From an uncultured Ignavibacteria bacterium (GTDB lineage: Bacteria > Bacteroidota > Ignavibacteria > Tepidaquicellales > Tepidaquicellaceae): DNA of 18,580 bases. Both the position numbers and the translations under genes were made by a program. The stretch lies in NCBI GenBank assembly GCA_937924675.1, contig CALEVL010000105.1:1-18580 (forward strand), read 5' to 3'. Shown in pieces: positions 6,705 through 15,476 of the stretch (positions are counted from its first letter, which is position 1; each line of letters opens with the position of its first letter). Below the pieces are notes generated by a model. The model was not told the DNA's origin and made no database searches. It was given only the letters and a program-made list of their open reading frames with translations.

Positions 6705-8153
6705 TTGCAGAAGAAATTAAAGATCACAAATAGTCAGCTTCTTAAGATCGGGCAGATTGCAGACAGGGAAGGCTTTGAGATCTTTGCAGTAGGCGGATTT
6801 GTCAGGGATCTGTTGATGGGCAAAAATTCCGAAGATGCTGACATCATGGTAATTGGAGATGCTTTGAAATTTGCAACCATCGTTGCCGGTGAGTTTGACA
6901 AGAAGCCGGATGCCATGTACAAGAAATTCGGTACTGCACTGGTTATTGCTGATGGTATGAAGTTAGAATTCGCCTCGGCCCGCAAGGAAAGTTATATCAA
7001 AGCATCACGCAAACCGGAAGTTGTACCGGCAAATCTCGAAGAGGACCTTTCAAGAAGAGATTTCACCATAAACTCAATAGCAGTCAGTCTCAATTCTGAT
7101 TCATTCGGTTTGATCACGGACTTATTCAATGGTGTTGAAGACATTTCGAAGAAGATACTACGGACACCGCTTGATCCATATAAGACATTTGAAGATGATC
7201 CGCTGAGAATAATGAGAGCTCTTAGATTCGCATCAAGACTGGAATTTACTATTGATCCTCTTGCTCTTGAAGCAATGAACAAAATGGCTCACAGACTCAG
7301 CGAAGATGTGGTTTCACAGGAAAGAATTACAAATGAGTTTATGATGATACTTTCATCTCCAAAGCCCTCGGTAGGATTAAGTTTAATGTATCTTACCGGA
7401 GTAATGGATCATGTATTTCCGGAGATATCAAATCTGGAGGGTGTGGACCAGAGAAATGAGTATCATCACAAAGATGTATTCAGGCATACGCTCACAGTTG
7501 TAGACAACATTTCAAGAAACACCGAAAATGTATGGCTCAGATTTGCAGCATTGGTGCATGACATCGCAAAGCCGATGACAAAGAGATTTGTGGAAGGAGA
7601 GGGCTGGACATTTCACGGTCACGAGGAGAAAGGAGCAAGAATGATGAAGCCCCTATTCCGGAAACTGAAGTTGCCGTTGAATCAGCTTCCTTATGTAGAA
7701 AAACTTGTGCGCATGCATTTAAGGCCCATACCGCTTTCAAAAGAAGAGGTAACAGATTCGGCTATAAGACGCTTGGCGGCGGATGCCGGGGAAGACATAG
7801 AGGACCTGCTGATGCTTTGCAGGGCTGACATTACTTCGAAGAATCCTGAGAAGGTTTCGAAGTATATGCAAAATTTCGAAAAAGTTGAGAAGAAAATTCT
7901 GGAAGTTTCTGAAAAAGACAAACTCAGGAATTTCCATTCACCTGTAAGAGGAGAAGAGATCATGGAAATTTGCGGACTCACTCCCGGCAGAACCGTTGGA
8001 ATCCTGAAGAAGAGAATTGAAGAAGCTATTTTGGACGGAATTATTTCTAATGAATATGAAGAGGCAAAGCAATATCTGTATCAGATCAAAGATGAAGTGC
8101 TGGGAGCCAGAAATGGTAATGAAACGGGTAAGGAAAAAAGTCCGGCTTTGTGA
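6705..8153 (+). CDS. cca: CCA-adding tRNA nucleotidyltransferase with HD domain
   Basis: The enzyme adds or repairs the 3'-terminal CCA of tRNAs. Residues 28-35 are the class II signature VGGFVRD, followed by DADIMVIG (44-51) with the catalytic aspartates, then RRDFTINS (117-124) and EDDPLRIMRALRFASRL (163-179), the ribose- and base-recognition segments. A C-terminal HD domain follows: H254/H255, the RFAALVHDIAKP block (279-290) with H285-D286, and later histidines. Length (482) fits HD-containing CCA enzymes. The only in-frame start that keeps the GG-VRD motif is TTG at 6705: a stop (6699-6701) is just upstream and the next ATG is residue 38. An ATG at 6698 overlaps the upstream stop but reads another frame for 11 codons. 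Spacing to the upstream gene is 3 nt. Confidence 0.93.
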   Translation: MQKKLKITNSQLLKIGQIADREGFEIFAVGGFVRDLLMGKNSEDADIMVIGDALKFATIVAGEFDKKPDAMYKKFGTALVIADGMKLEFASARKESYIKASRKPEVVPANLEEDLSRRDFTINSIAVSLNSDSFGLITDLFNGVEDISKKILRTPLDPYKTFEDDPLRIMRALRFASRLEFTIDPLALEAMNKMAHRLSEDVVSQERITNEFMMILSSPKPSVGLSLMYLTGVMDHVFPEISNLEGVDQRNEYHHKDVFRHTLTVVDNISRNTENVWLRFAALVHDIAKPMTKRFVEGEGWTFHGHEEKGARMMKPLFRKLKLPLNQLPYVEKLVRMHLRPIPLSKEEVTDSAIRRLAADAGEDIEDLLMLCRADITSKNPEKVSKYMQNFEKVEKKILEVSEKDKLRNFHSPVRGEEIMEICGLTPGRTVGILKKRIEEAILDGIISNEYEEAKQYLYQIKDEVLGARNGNETGKEKSPAL

Positions 8154-8217
8154 TGAGTTGCCCAACAATTTGTTTGTAAATTGAGTAAATCCATGCCTCA
8201 AAAAAAGTCCAGAAAAG

Positions 8218-8233
8218 TATGACATATGTCATA
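8218..8233. promoter_or_regulatory. Perfect 16-bp palindrome upstream of asnA
   Basis: TATGACAT followed by ATGTCATA is an exact inverted repeat 66 bp before the asnA start, in the only sizeable gap between the long operon and asnA. A dyad of this length and lack of loop fits a dimeric transcription factor site. The TGAC-N4-GTCA core resembles sites of the Crp/Fnr superfamily, but the regulator cannot be named from the sequence. AsnC/Lrp control of asnA in enterobacteria is established, but this site does not obviously match that consensus. Confidence 0.5.
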
Positions 8234-8285
8234 ATATTCTAAAAACATTTTGTCTAATTTTACAATGTAAAGAATTTAAAATTAT

Positions 8286-8291
8286 AAGGAG
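8286..8291 (+). promoter_or_regulatory. Strong Shine-Dalgarno site of asnA
   Basis: AAGGAG lies 7 nt before the ATG at 8299. It is one of the few clear ribosome binding sites in the window; most genes here rely on coupling or lack a recognisable site. It fixes the asnA start. Confidence 0.75.
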
Positions 8292-8298
8292 CATTGCA

Positions 8299-9426
8299 AT
8301 GTTAGACAAAAAAGCTGATCTGGCAGGACCCGGAATCGGATCTTATGAAGAGATTGAAAGGATACTGCCTGCAAACTACAACTCGATTCTCAACAAGAAA
8401 GACACTCAGATTGCTACCTATGAAGTGAAACAATTCATTGAGAGAAATCTCTGCAAAGAACTAAACCTGATGATGGTTGAAGTACCGCTGATAGTTGACA
8501 ACGAAAGCGGCGTGAATGATATGCTTGATCGCGACGGATCAAGGACTCCTGTTGCATTCCACATCAGCAATGACAGGGGATTGAATCCTGTTGATGCTCA
8601 AGTGGTACAAGCAGCTACAAAGTGGAAAAGAGTAGCACTCAAACAATTTGAACTTCAGCCGGGCGAAGGCATTAATACTGACATGAGAGCAGTAAGAAAG
8701 GACTATTTCCTGGATCATGATCACAGTTCATATGTAGATCAATGGGATTGGGAAAAAGTAATTACAGAAGAAGACAGAAATCTCAATTACCTTAAGATGA
8801 CTGTAAGAAAGATCTGGAAAGTCCTCAGAGAAGCAGAACTTTTTGTACAGGAAAGATTTCCGGCTTTAAAGGATCCAAGATTCCCGAATCTTCCCGAAGA
8901 GCTCGTATTCCTTCATGCTGAAGAAATTCTGGATATGTTTCCTGATCTTCCAAGGAAACAAAGGGAAACGGCCATCCTTCAGAGATATCCTGCAATTTTC
9001 ATTATAGGAATTGGCTGGCCTCTGGCCGACGGATATCCGCATGAAAACCGTGCCGCTGATTATGATGACTGGGTAACAGAAACAAAAATGCCTGACGGCA
9101 GGACAGGTCACGGAATTAACGGTGACATACTTGTATGGAACCATGTGACCAAGAGAAGACACGAACTCTCTTCAATGGGAATAAGAGTTAATGCTGAGAC
9201 TTTGAAAGTCCAACTTGAACTATCCAATCAGCTTGAACTTCTTAGCACCCCTTATCACAGCGGAATAATCAACAACGTTCTTCCACTCAGTATAGGGGGC
9301 GGTATCGGACAATCAAGAACTCTCATGCTTCTTCTGCGAAAAGCTCATCTTGGTGAAGTAAGTGTCACTGTTTGGCCAAAGAAACTGAGAGAAATATGTG
9401 CTGCAAAGAACATACATGTTCTTTAA
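8299..9426 (+). CDS. asnA: Aspartate-ammonia ligase (asparagine synthetase A)
   Basis: AsnA makes asparagine from aspartate, ammonia and ATP and is structurally related to class II aminoacyl-tRNA synthetases. Recognised blocks: KWKR (108-111), HSSYVDQWDWE (142-152), GIGWPLADGYPHENRAADYDDW (237-258), NGDILVWN (274-281), ELSSMGIRV (289-297) and GGGIGQSR (333-340), the last being the class II motif 3-like ATP site. At 375 residues it is longer than the 330-residue E. coli enzyme, with extra residues mainly at the N-terminus and near 185-200 and 262-270. It has its own leader with a palindrome and a good ribosome binding site, and a terminator after it, so it is probably monocistronic. It uses free ammonia rather than glutamine. 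Confidence 0.96.
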   Translation: MLDKKADLAGPGIGSYEEIERILPANYNSILNKKDTQIATYEVKQFIERNLCKELNLMMVEVPLIVDNESGVNDMLDRDGSRTPVAFHISNDRGLNPVDAQVVQAATKWKRVALKQFELQPGEGINTDMRAVRKDYFLDHDHSSYVDQWDWEKVITEEDRNLNYLKMTVRKIWKVLREAELFVQERFPALKDPRFPNLPEELVFLHAEEILDMFPDLPRKQRETAILQRYPAIFIIGIGWPLADGYPHENRAADYDDWVTETKMPDGRTGHGINGDILVWNHVTKRRHELSSMGIRVNAETLKVQLELSNQLELLSTPYHSGIINNVLPLSIGGGIGQSRTLMLLLRKAHLGEVSVTVWPKKLREICAAKNIHVL

Positions 9427-9457
9427 TGTTTACATGATTTAGCCTAAGAATAAAAAC

Positions 9458-9489
9458 TCAGCCCTTGCAATAAGTATTACAAGGGCTGA
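9458..9489 (+). terminator. Intrinsic terminator after asnA
   Basis: TCAGCCCTTG (9458-9467) and CAAGGGCTGA (9480-9489) form a perfect 10-bp stem. The 12-nt loop can add four A-T pairs beyond one C-A mismatch. A short TTT follows on the plus strand, and A residues precede it, so a weak reverse activity is possible. It ends only 26 nt before the porin-like gene. Confidence 0.75.
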
Positions 9490-9515
9490 TTTGCAATTAA
9501 AACTAAAGAAGACAA

Positions 9516-10652
9516 ATGGGAAAAGAATTTAAGATATCCAAGAAGCGCAGTTTGTATGCTTCGTTTGTTATCGCACCGGTTATGATTCTGCAGTTTTTGC
9601 TTTTTCATGGGACGGCTATTTCTCAGGGCAAAGATGAATTCAAGCCGTATTGGGACTTCGGAGGAACTGTGTTCGCCGACTACTTTTACAAAATAAACGG
9701 AGACACAATTTATTCAGGTACTGCAGACTATGCAAAAACACCTAAGGATTTTCAGGCGTTCTCATTCCGAAGAGTTATCTTCGGAGCGCAATACAATCTC
9801 ACAAGAATTATTTCTGCCAGCACAGGAATTGAAGGCAACGACGGAGTAACAGGCGGCACAGGGGACAGAACTTTTTTTGTGAAATTTGCTTACCTTGAGT
9901 TCAAAGAGGTATTTAAATATTCAAGACTTCTGGCAGGTCTGTCGGCAACGCCAACATATTCTCTTGCCTCAGAGCCTGTTTGGGGTTACAGGTCGATAGA
10001 AAAAACTATCACTGACATGCGCGGGCTTGGCGCATCCACAGATATTGGAGTAATCCTTACAGGTAATTTTGTAAAAGATGAATCTGTCGGTTATTCTCTG
10101 ATGGTTGGTAACGGCAGGGGAACCAAGATTGCAAACAATAAAGGTAAGAAATTTTATGGAAGCATTATTGGCCGATTTGCAGACAAGAAACTGATTGCTG
10201 AAATCTATTCGGACTATTTCTTTGAACCGGTTGATAAGTCAAAGATCACTCTGAAAGGATTTTTTGGATACAAAGATGAAGCATTTGCAGCCGGCGTTGA
10301 AGTTGTCAAGCAGCAGCAGATAAATTACTACGCTGATTCGGCAGACATTTCACCATTCGGTTTATCAGTATTTGCTTCCGCAGTGCTGATGAAAAACAAG
10401 CTTAATGCATTTGCAAGATTTGACTTCTTTGACAATGATACTGACTTTGAGCAGGGCAGGACTTATGGAATTCAGAATTACTACAAAGAGAACTTCATTT
10501 CCGCGGGCATTGATTTCATGCCGATCAAGCAAGTCCACGTGATGCCAAATATCTGGATCAATACTTATACTGACAAACGAACTACGGGTGCCATCGAAAG
10601 AAAGCCGGATATAGTGGGAAGAGTCACGCTGGCATATTTTCTTGTTCCATAG
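9516..10652 (+). CDS. Outer-membrane beta-barrel (porin-like) protein
   Basis: The 378-residue protein opens with a basic segment (KISKKRS) and a hydrophobic core (residues 13-31), followed by GTAISQ, a likely signal peptide cleaved near residue 37. The mature part is rich in alternating polar and hydrophobic strands with aromatic residues (FGGTVFADYFYK, FFVKFAYLEFKEV, NAFARFDFFDND, IVGRVTLAYFLVP), as in outer-membrane barrels. The ending in hydrophobic-aromatic alternation fits a last barrel strand. The general look resembles the phosphate-selective or OprP-like porin class of Bacteroidota, but substrate selectivity cannot be stated. The 26 nt after the asnA terminator leave little room for a promoter. 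Confidence 0.75.
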   Translation: MGKEFKISKKRSLYASFVIAPVMILQFLLFHGTAISQGKDEFKPYWDFGGTVFADYFYKINGDTIYSGTADYAKTPKDFQAFSFRRVIFGAQYNLTRIISASTGIEGNDGVTGGTGDRTFFVKFAYLEFKEVFKYSRLLAGLSATPTYSLASEPVWGYRSIEKTITDMRGLGASTDIGVILTGNFVKDESVGYSLMVGNGRGTKIANNKGKKFYGSIIGRFADKKLIAEIYSDYFFEPVDKSKITLKGFFGYKDEAFAAGVEVVKQQQINYYADSADISPFGLSVFASAVLMKNKLNAFARFDFFDNDTDFEQGRTYGIQNYYKENFISAGIDFMPIKQVHVMPNIWINTYTDKRTTGAIERKPDIVGRVTLAYFLVP

Positions 10653-10799
10653 TTCAACAGCAAATGAAGTTGTAACCATTTCAAAATTCGATTGCAGTTC
10701 AATCTGCTTACTCAATGCTGATTTATGGTGATGGTAATTCAGACTTCATCATACTGTTATGTTCTCTCATCCATGTAATTCATTCATTTCTTTTGAAGC

Positions 10800-10817
10800 C
10801 AAAGATTTACATCTTTG
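10800..10817 (+). other. Small perfect hairpin in the leader of the propeller gene
   Basis: CAAAGAT (10800-10806) and ATCTTTG (10811-10817) pair perfectly around a TTAC loop, 50 nt before the ATG at 10868. The surrounding 215-bp gap (10653-10867) holds no credible ORF. The right arm overlaps TTGACA, which could serve as a -35 element, but I see no convincing -10 at the right distance. It may be an operator or a stabilising 5' leader hairpin. Confidence 0.3.
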
Positions 10818-10867
10818 ACAAAGGAATTAAGCCCAATCTCATTCCGAATTAAAACTTCCAAACAACA

Positions 10868-13588
10868 ATGAAAATCATGACTAATTTCTTAACAGTTTTA
10901 ATATTTCTCCTATCGACAATATCATACTCACAGGAGTTGCAGATTGCAGACAATCCATATGACAAAGCAGATGAACTTACGAAAAGCCGAAAGGCATTTC
11001 AGAGAGAAAAGTGGTTTTATGAGCAAAGAATGTATCCTTTCAATTACATCAAACCGGATGCTTATGAAAAAGCTTTGGAGCAGAAGGAAGAGTTGAAAAT
11101 TCAAAAAGGATTTGCAATGAAAGGTGTGTTTGATTCATGGACAAGTCTGGGACCAAGGACAGGTTTCTATTTTTCATACTCTAACATTACTTCAAGAATG
11201 ACATCTGTAAAATACGATCCCGTGAATCCAAACATCATTTATGCCGGTGCAGCGTTCGGAGGTATTTGGAAATCACAGGATGGAGGTATGAACTGGACTC
11301 CTATGTCAGATTACGAGGTATCGCTCTCAACAGGATCCATTGCAATTGATCCTTCAAATACTAACATCATCTACTATGGAACAGGCGAAGCAACATACAG
11401 CGGAGCTTCATACTACGGAAGAGGTTTGCTGAAATCAACAAACGGCGGTGTATCTTGGCAGAATTATTCATCCGATCTGCCAAGTCTATCCTATTGTTCA
11501 AGGATTACCGTTAGACCGGGAAACAGTACTCAGCTGCTTGCGGCTATGGGAACCAGCGGACTTTACAGGAGCACAAACTCAGGAGTAACATGGACATTGA
11601 TAACAGGAGGAAGATGTGACGACGCGATATTTTCACCAACTGGTGATACAGCATATGCGGTAGGAAGCGGAACAGGTTACAGGATTTCCATCGATGGCGG
11701 AGCTACATTTGTTTCAAGTTCAGCTCTTACAATGGGGACAAGAAATCATATTGCGTTGTGCAAGTCTTTTCCAAACATAATGTATTGTGCTGTGTATTCC
11801 GGTTCGACAATCAGTGTGTTTAAATCAACAAATGCCGGTTCAAGTTTCACTCAGATTGTTGTGGGACAAAACTTCAGCGGCAGCCAGGCGTGGTATGACT
11901 TTTACATGCACGTTAATCCGCTTGATCCGAATTATGCATATGTTGGCTCAGTTGATATATGGAGAACTACGAACGGCGGCTCTACAAATTTCACTAACAT
12001 TACTAACGGTTACAGTGGCGGCAACGTGCATGTTGATCAGCATAATGTAGATTTCCATCCAAGCGACCCGCAGCAGATGGTTTGTGTAAATGACGGAGGC
12101 ATATGGAAATCAACCGACAGGGGAAGCACCTGGACAAACCAAAACACCAATCAAACGCTGACACAGTTTTACAGAATAGCTTCAGATCCCTCAAACGCGT
12201 CACACATTCTTGGAGGCACACAGGATAACGGAACTCAAAGAACAACAGGTACGATTAACTGGGCTGCTGCGTTTGGAGGAGACGGAGGTGAAGTATGTTT
12301 TCATGTTGTTAATAATTCATACATACTTGGCGAAACACAGAATAACGGCATGAGAAGATCGACAAACGGCGGAGAGAGCTTTTCCTCAGCTACTTCAGGT
12401 CTAAGTGGAACTGCCGCTTGGGTTGCTCCAATAATATCACACCCTGACTCAGCCGGAATATTTTACACAGCCAGACAGAGTGTTTTCAAATCAATAAATT
12501 GGGGCTCAAGCTGGACTTCCATATCATCCGGAACCGGTGGTACCATCAGAGAAATGGGAATAAGTAAATCATCTCCCAATATCATGTATGCAACTTCAGG
12601 CAGCACGATTTTCAGATCTACCAATAGAGGCTATACTTATGACACCGTTACTTCAGGAACTCCGGCCAGGACAATTACCGGCATTTCCGTTCATCCTGAT
12701 TCATCACAGGTGGCAATTGTAACGTTCTCCGGATTCGGAGCCGGAAAAATTTATAAGACTACAAACACCGGTTCAACATGGTTCTCTATCAGCGGCAATC
12801 TTCCTGATTCACCGGTAAATGACGGCTTGATCTATTATCCGGGTATTTCAACCTCAACTTACTTTGTTGCAACAGATGTAGGTGTATTTGCATCAGATGA
12901 TTACGGACAAAACTGGACGGAGTTGGCAGACGGCTTGCCAAACACTGTTGCAATTCATCTTGATTATCATGCAGCAACAAATAAACTAAGGGTTGGAACT
13001 CACGGCAGGGGAGTTTATGAAGTTAGCCTTTATGTAATACCTGTTGCAAACACAGTCGGTTTATTGAGCCAGGGTATGTTTAAAAACAGTTCACCTTACT
13101 GGACACTTCAGGATACAGTCAGATTTTTGCTTCGACGTGCTACCTCACCATTTGCAATAGTAGACTCTGCAAAGTCAGTTATCTCCGGAGATCCGTATAT
13201 GGAAGATGTTCTTTTTCCTAATGCTTTTTCGGGAGATTACTATTTGGTTGTTAAACACAGGAACAGTCTTGAAACATGGAGCAATACAGCAATCTCTTAC
13301 TCAAGAGGAACAAGCTTTGAAAAGGATTTTATACAGCCCGGGGAATCTTATGGAGATAACATGATACAACTCATTACTACTCAATCATGGAGAGGACTTT
13401 ACAGTGGTGATGTGAATCAGGACGGAGTTATTGAGGCATCTGATATTAGCATCATTGACAATGATGCAACAGGTTTCTTAGGAGGCTATGTTCTGTCTGA
13501 CTTGACCGGCGACTACTTTGTTGATGGCAGTGATTTTGCAATAGCAGATAATAATGCTGCGAACTTTGTTACGTTGATTAGACCATAA
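10868..13588 (+). CDS. Secreted Asp-box beta-propeller protein with dockerin-like tail
   Basis: Residues 1-21 form a signal peptide (hydrophobic core FLTVLIFLLSTISYS). About twelve Asp-box (BNR/sortilin-type) motifs of the form S-x-D/N-x-G-x-x-W/F follow between residues 136 and 683, for example SQDGGMNW (136-143), STNGGVSW (190-197), STDRGSTW (415-422) and SDDYGQNW (676-683). They indicate one or two beta-propellers, as in Vps10/sortilin and sialidase-like proteins; no sialidase catalytic set is evident. Residues 720-840 look like a beta-sandwich. Residues 847-889 hold two EF-hand-like calcium loops (GDVNQDGVIEASD and DLTGDYFVDGSD), the dockerin pattern, and the protein ends NFVTLIRP. The C-terminus lacks the NYPNPFN sorting domain seen in the next gene. 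An alternative start lies at residue 4. Probably exported to the surface; target unknown. Confidence 0.85.
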   Translation: MKIMTNFLTVLIFLLSTISYSQELQIADNPYDKADELTKSRKAFQREKWFYEQRMYPFNYIKPDAYEKALEQKEELKIQKGFAMKGVFDSWTSLGPRTGFYFSYSNITSRMTSVKYDPVNPNIIYAGAAFGGIWKSQDGGMNWTPMSDYEVSLSTGSIAIDPSNTNIIYYGTGEATYSGASYYGRGLLKSTNGGVSWQNYSSDLPSLSYCSRITVRPGNSTQLLAAMGTSGLYRSTNSGVTWTLITGGRCDDAIFSPTGDTAYAVGSGTGYRISIDGGATFVSSSALTMGTRNHIALCKSFPNIMYCAVYSGSTISVFKSTNAGSSFTQIVVGQNFSGSQAWYDFYMHVNPLDPNYAYVGSVDIWRTTNGGSTNFTNITNGYSGGNVHVDQHNVDFHPSDPQQMVCVNDGGIWKSTDRGSTWTNQNTNQTLTQFYRIASDPSNASHILGGTQDNGTQRTTGTINWAAAFGGDGGEVCFHVVNNSYILGETQNNGMRRSTNGGESFSSATSGLSGTAAWVAPIISHPDSAGIFYTARQSVFKSINWGSSWTSISSGTGGTIREMGISKSSPNIMYATSGSTIFRSTNRGYTYDTVTSGTPARTITGISVHPDSSQVAIVTFSGFGAGKIYKTTNTGSTWFSISGNLPDSPVNDGLIYYPGISTSTYFVATDVGVFASDDYGQNWTELADGLPNTVAIHLDYHAATNKLRVGTHGRGVYEVSLYVIPVANTVGLLSQGMFKNSSPYWTLQDTVRFLLRRATSPFAIVDSAKSVISGDPYMEDVLFPNAFSGDYYLVVKHRNSLETWSNTAISYSRGTSFEKDFIQPGESYGDNMIQLITTQSWRGLYSGDVNQDGVIEASDISIIDNDATGFLGGYVLSDLTGDYFVDGSDFAIADNNAANFVTLIRP

Positions 13589-13690
13589 TAAAGAATCACG
13601 AACAGATTCTTGCTTTACAATTCCGGCTTTGAGAATTCATCTATTAGAATCTTGATGCTGTCAGAAAAAAAATCTGAGATCAAACAGTTG

Positions 13691-13733
13691 AGAGAAATTG
13701 TTCATTATGTGTGATGACCAATTTCTCTTTTTT
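13691..13733 (+). terminator. Intrinsic terminator after the propeller gene
   Basis: AGAGAAATTG (13691-13700) and CAATTTCTCT (13719-13728) form a perfect 10-bp stem with an 18-nt loop, and T residues run from 13728 to 13733. It serves the plus strand; the minus-strand side has no T-run. A second hairpin (AAGAATC 13591-13597 with GATTCTT 13605-13611) lies directly after the stop codon but lacks a T-tract. Confidence 0.75.
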
Positions 13734-13784
13734 GTTATCATTCGCAGTGTAGAAATGAGCTTTAGCAAAAAGTGTCGCTTAAAT

Positions 13785-15476
13785 TCATTTCAAAAGGATT
13801 AGTTTCCGGGTTTGACTTATCTGCCCTATACTTAGCCGATAGAAGTAAGCTCCACTAGGATAATCAGAAGCGTCAAAAACTATTTCATGAATTCCGGGGG
13901 TCATATTTGCCACAGCATTAGTGTTTAATAGTTCAGTAATCTTGTTTCCCCTGGAATCAAAGATTGCCAGACTTATTTCGGAACCGAAGTATGCGTTTGA
14001 CGGAATTTCGTAAGCAATAGTTGTAATAGGATTGAAAGGATTTGGATAATTCTGTCTCAGATTAAAGCCTTCTATTACGGATGAATTTGAACCGGCAATG
14101 TATGTTGGTGTTTCACTGGTATCAACTTCAATATTATACATTAGACCGCCGCTTCCGAACTGTCTTGCATGAACTGCCTTGCCGCTTGCGACCACAGTTC
14201 TTCCGTCATTAGAAGTACCGCATGAAAAAAATGAACCCGGTGTATCAACTTTGAATATTGGCGTGCTTCCAAGGAATGTCTTGAAAATGTAGAGGTCCTG
14301 AGTTGTTCCTCCGAATTCTCCCCATGAAGCAGCTGTAAGAATATTTCCGCTGGAAGAAAATGATAATGAGTTGACTTCATCTCCGCAACCTGCGAATGTC
14401 CACAATGGTGTGCCGCTGCCTGATTTCTTGAATACTTTCACTTTTCCGTCATAAGAACTTGATGTAACAAAGTTCAAAGTTCCTGCAGCTATATACTCAC
14501 CGTTATAGTTGATATCAACCGCTGTATACCAGTTGTAGAATTGTCCCGGCGGTTCCTGATTCTGCCACAGAAAGTTGTAAGCTGAGCCGGAACGCTGATA
14601 CACTCTGACTATACCTGAATAATTGATCGTTGCTATTACACTTCCGTCACCGTTTATTCCCTGAACAGATTGTGTACCGCTGCTTGGACTCGAAGGGTTG
14701 ATCAATCCGCTGAAAATTATCTGGCCGGTAAAAGTATTCATCACATAGAACTCACCATAAGTGTTTACAATAAGCAGTGAATCATTTCCTGACATTTTCA
14801 ATCCCTGAATTGATCCGCCGCCGACAGTTACAGTCGGCTGAAGTCTCTTCTTCCAAACCGGTGTAGTAGAGTTGGAATTGAATCCGTAAATGGTGCTTGA
14901 ATCATTTCGTGAAACGCTTGCCACAAGAAATTGTCCGTTTCGCGTAATATCCAGACTTGTTGCCAAACCCGTATCCGATAGTTGTGTCAGGTCGAAATTA
15001 AAGAATGGAATGTTGCTTGAATTTGTGAACAGAAGTACATTCAGATTTGAGCCCAATGCAATTACTCCGCCTGTATCAGAAATGGCAACATAGTTGATAT
15101 AGTTTCCCTGGCCAGTAATGTATTCCCATATCGGCGCGGAGCTAAGATTGTCATGCAATATGATTCGATGATTATTAAGCATCCAACCAACAACGCTGTA
15201 TTTGCCATTGCCGCTGACTGCACATCTGTCGCCCACAGCAGCCGGTTCAGTATATGACCATCGGATATTGCTGTTTAGCATGGTGTTCTCAGGTGAGTTG
15301 TATTTCTCAAATGTCTGCTCCCGATTCTTTTCGGGGTTATCATTATGCAGTGGAGTTAATATCACTCTAGTCTGGAATTCATTGCTGACACTTGTATAAA
15401 TATTCTGCTTTCCAACAAAAGGTGCTTGAGCAAAAGAATAAGATGCAAAAAGGATTATTAAGAAAATACTTTTCAT
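13785..15476 (-). CDS. Type IX secretion cargo with beta-propeller-like body
   Basis: Residues 1-17 (MKSIFLIILFASYSFAQ) are a signal peptide. Residues 75-450 carry repeated strands typical of WD40- or PQQ-like propellers, including AVSGNGKYSVVGWM (86-99), YVAISDTGGVIALGS (129-143), SLDITRNGQFLVASV (174-188), GINGDGSVIATINYSG (273-288), VDINYNGEYIAAGTL (320-334) and SLSFSSSGNILTAASW (370-385). The C-terminus (about 470-563) is a type A sorting domain of the type IX system: NYPNPFNP at 476-483, SLAIFDSRG, GIHEIVFDAS and SGAYFYRL, ending KLILLK. The domain is removed on passage through the outer membrane. GGAAGGA about 8 nt before the ATG serves as ribosome binding site. It is convergent with the 906-residue protein. 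The propeller has no visible catalytic motif, so binding is the likely role. Confidence 0.88.
   Translation of the reverse strand: MKSIFLIILFASYSFAQAPFVGKQNIYTSVSNEFQTRVILTPLHNDNPEKNREQTFEKYNSPENTMLNSNIRWSYTEPAAVGDRCAVSGNGKYSVVGWMLNNHRIILHDNLSSAPIWEYITGQGNYINYVAISDTGGVIALGSNLNVLLFTNSSNIPFFNFDLTQLSDTGLATSLDITRNGQFLVASVSRNDSSTIYGFNSNSTTPVWKKRLQPTVTVGGGSIQGLKMSGNDSLLIVNTYGEFYVMNTFTGQIIFSGLINPSSPSSGTQSVQGINGDGSVIATINYSGIVRVYQRSGSAYNFLWQNQEPPGQFYNWYTAVDINYNGEYIAAGTLNFVTSSSYDGKVKVFKKSGSGTPLWTFAGCGDEVNSLSFSSSGNILTAASWGEFGGTTQDLYIFKTFLGSTPIFKVDTPGSFFSCGTSNDGRTVVASGKAVHARQFGSGGLMYNIEVDTSETPTYIAGSNSSVIEGFNLRQNYPNPFNPITTIAYEIPSNAYFGSEISLAIFDSRGNKITELLNTNAVANMTPGIHEIVFDASDYPSGAYFYRLSIGQISQTRKLILLK

Noticed and set aside
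8166..8183. Hairpin CAATTT/AAATTG after cca as a terminator
   Set aside because: The stem is short and AT-only, with no T-run after it, so it cannot be supported as a terminator.
13591..13611. Hairpin directly after the propeller gene as its terminator
   Set aside because: The 7-bp stem lacks a T-run; the stem at 13691-13728 followed by six T residues is a better terminator.
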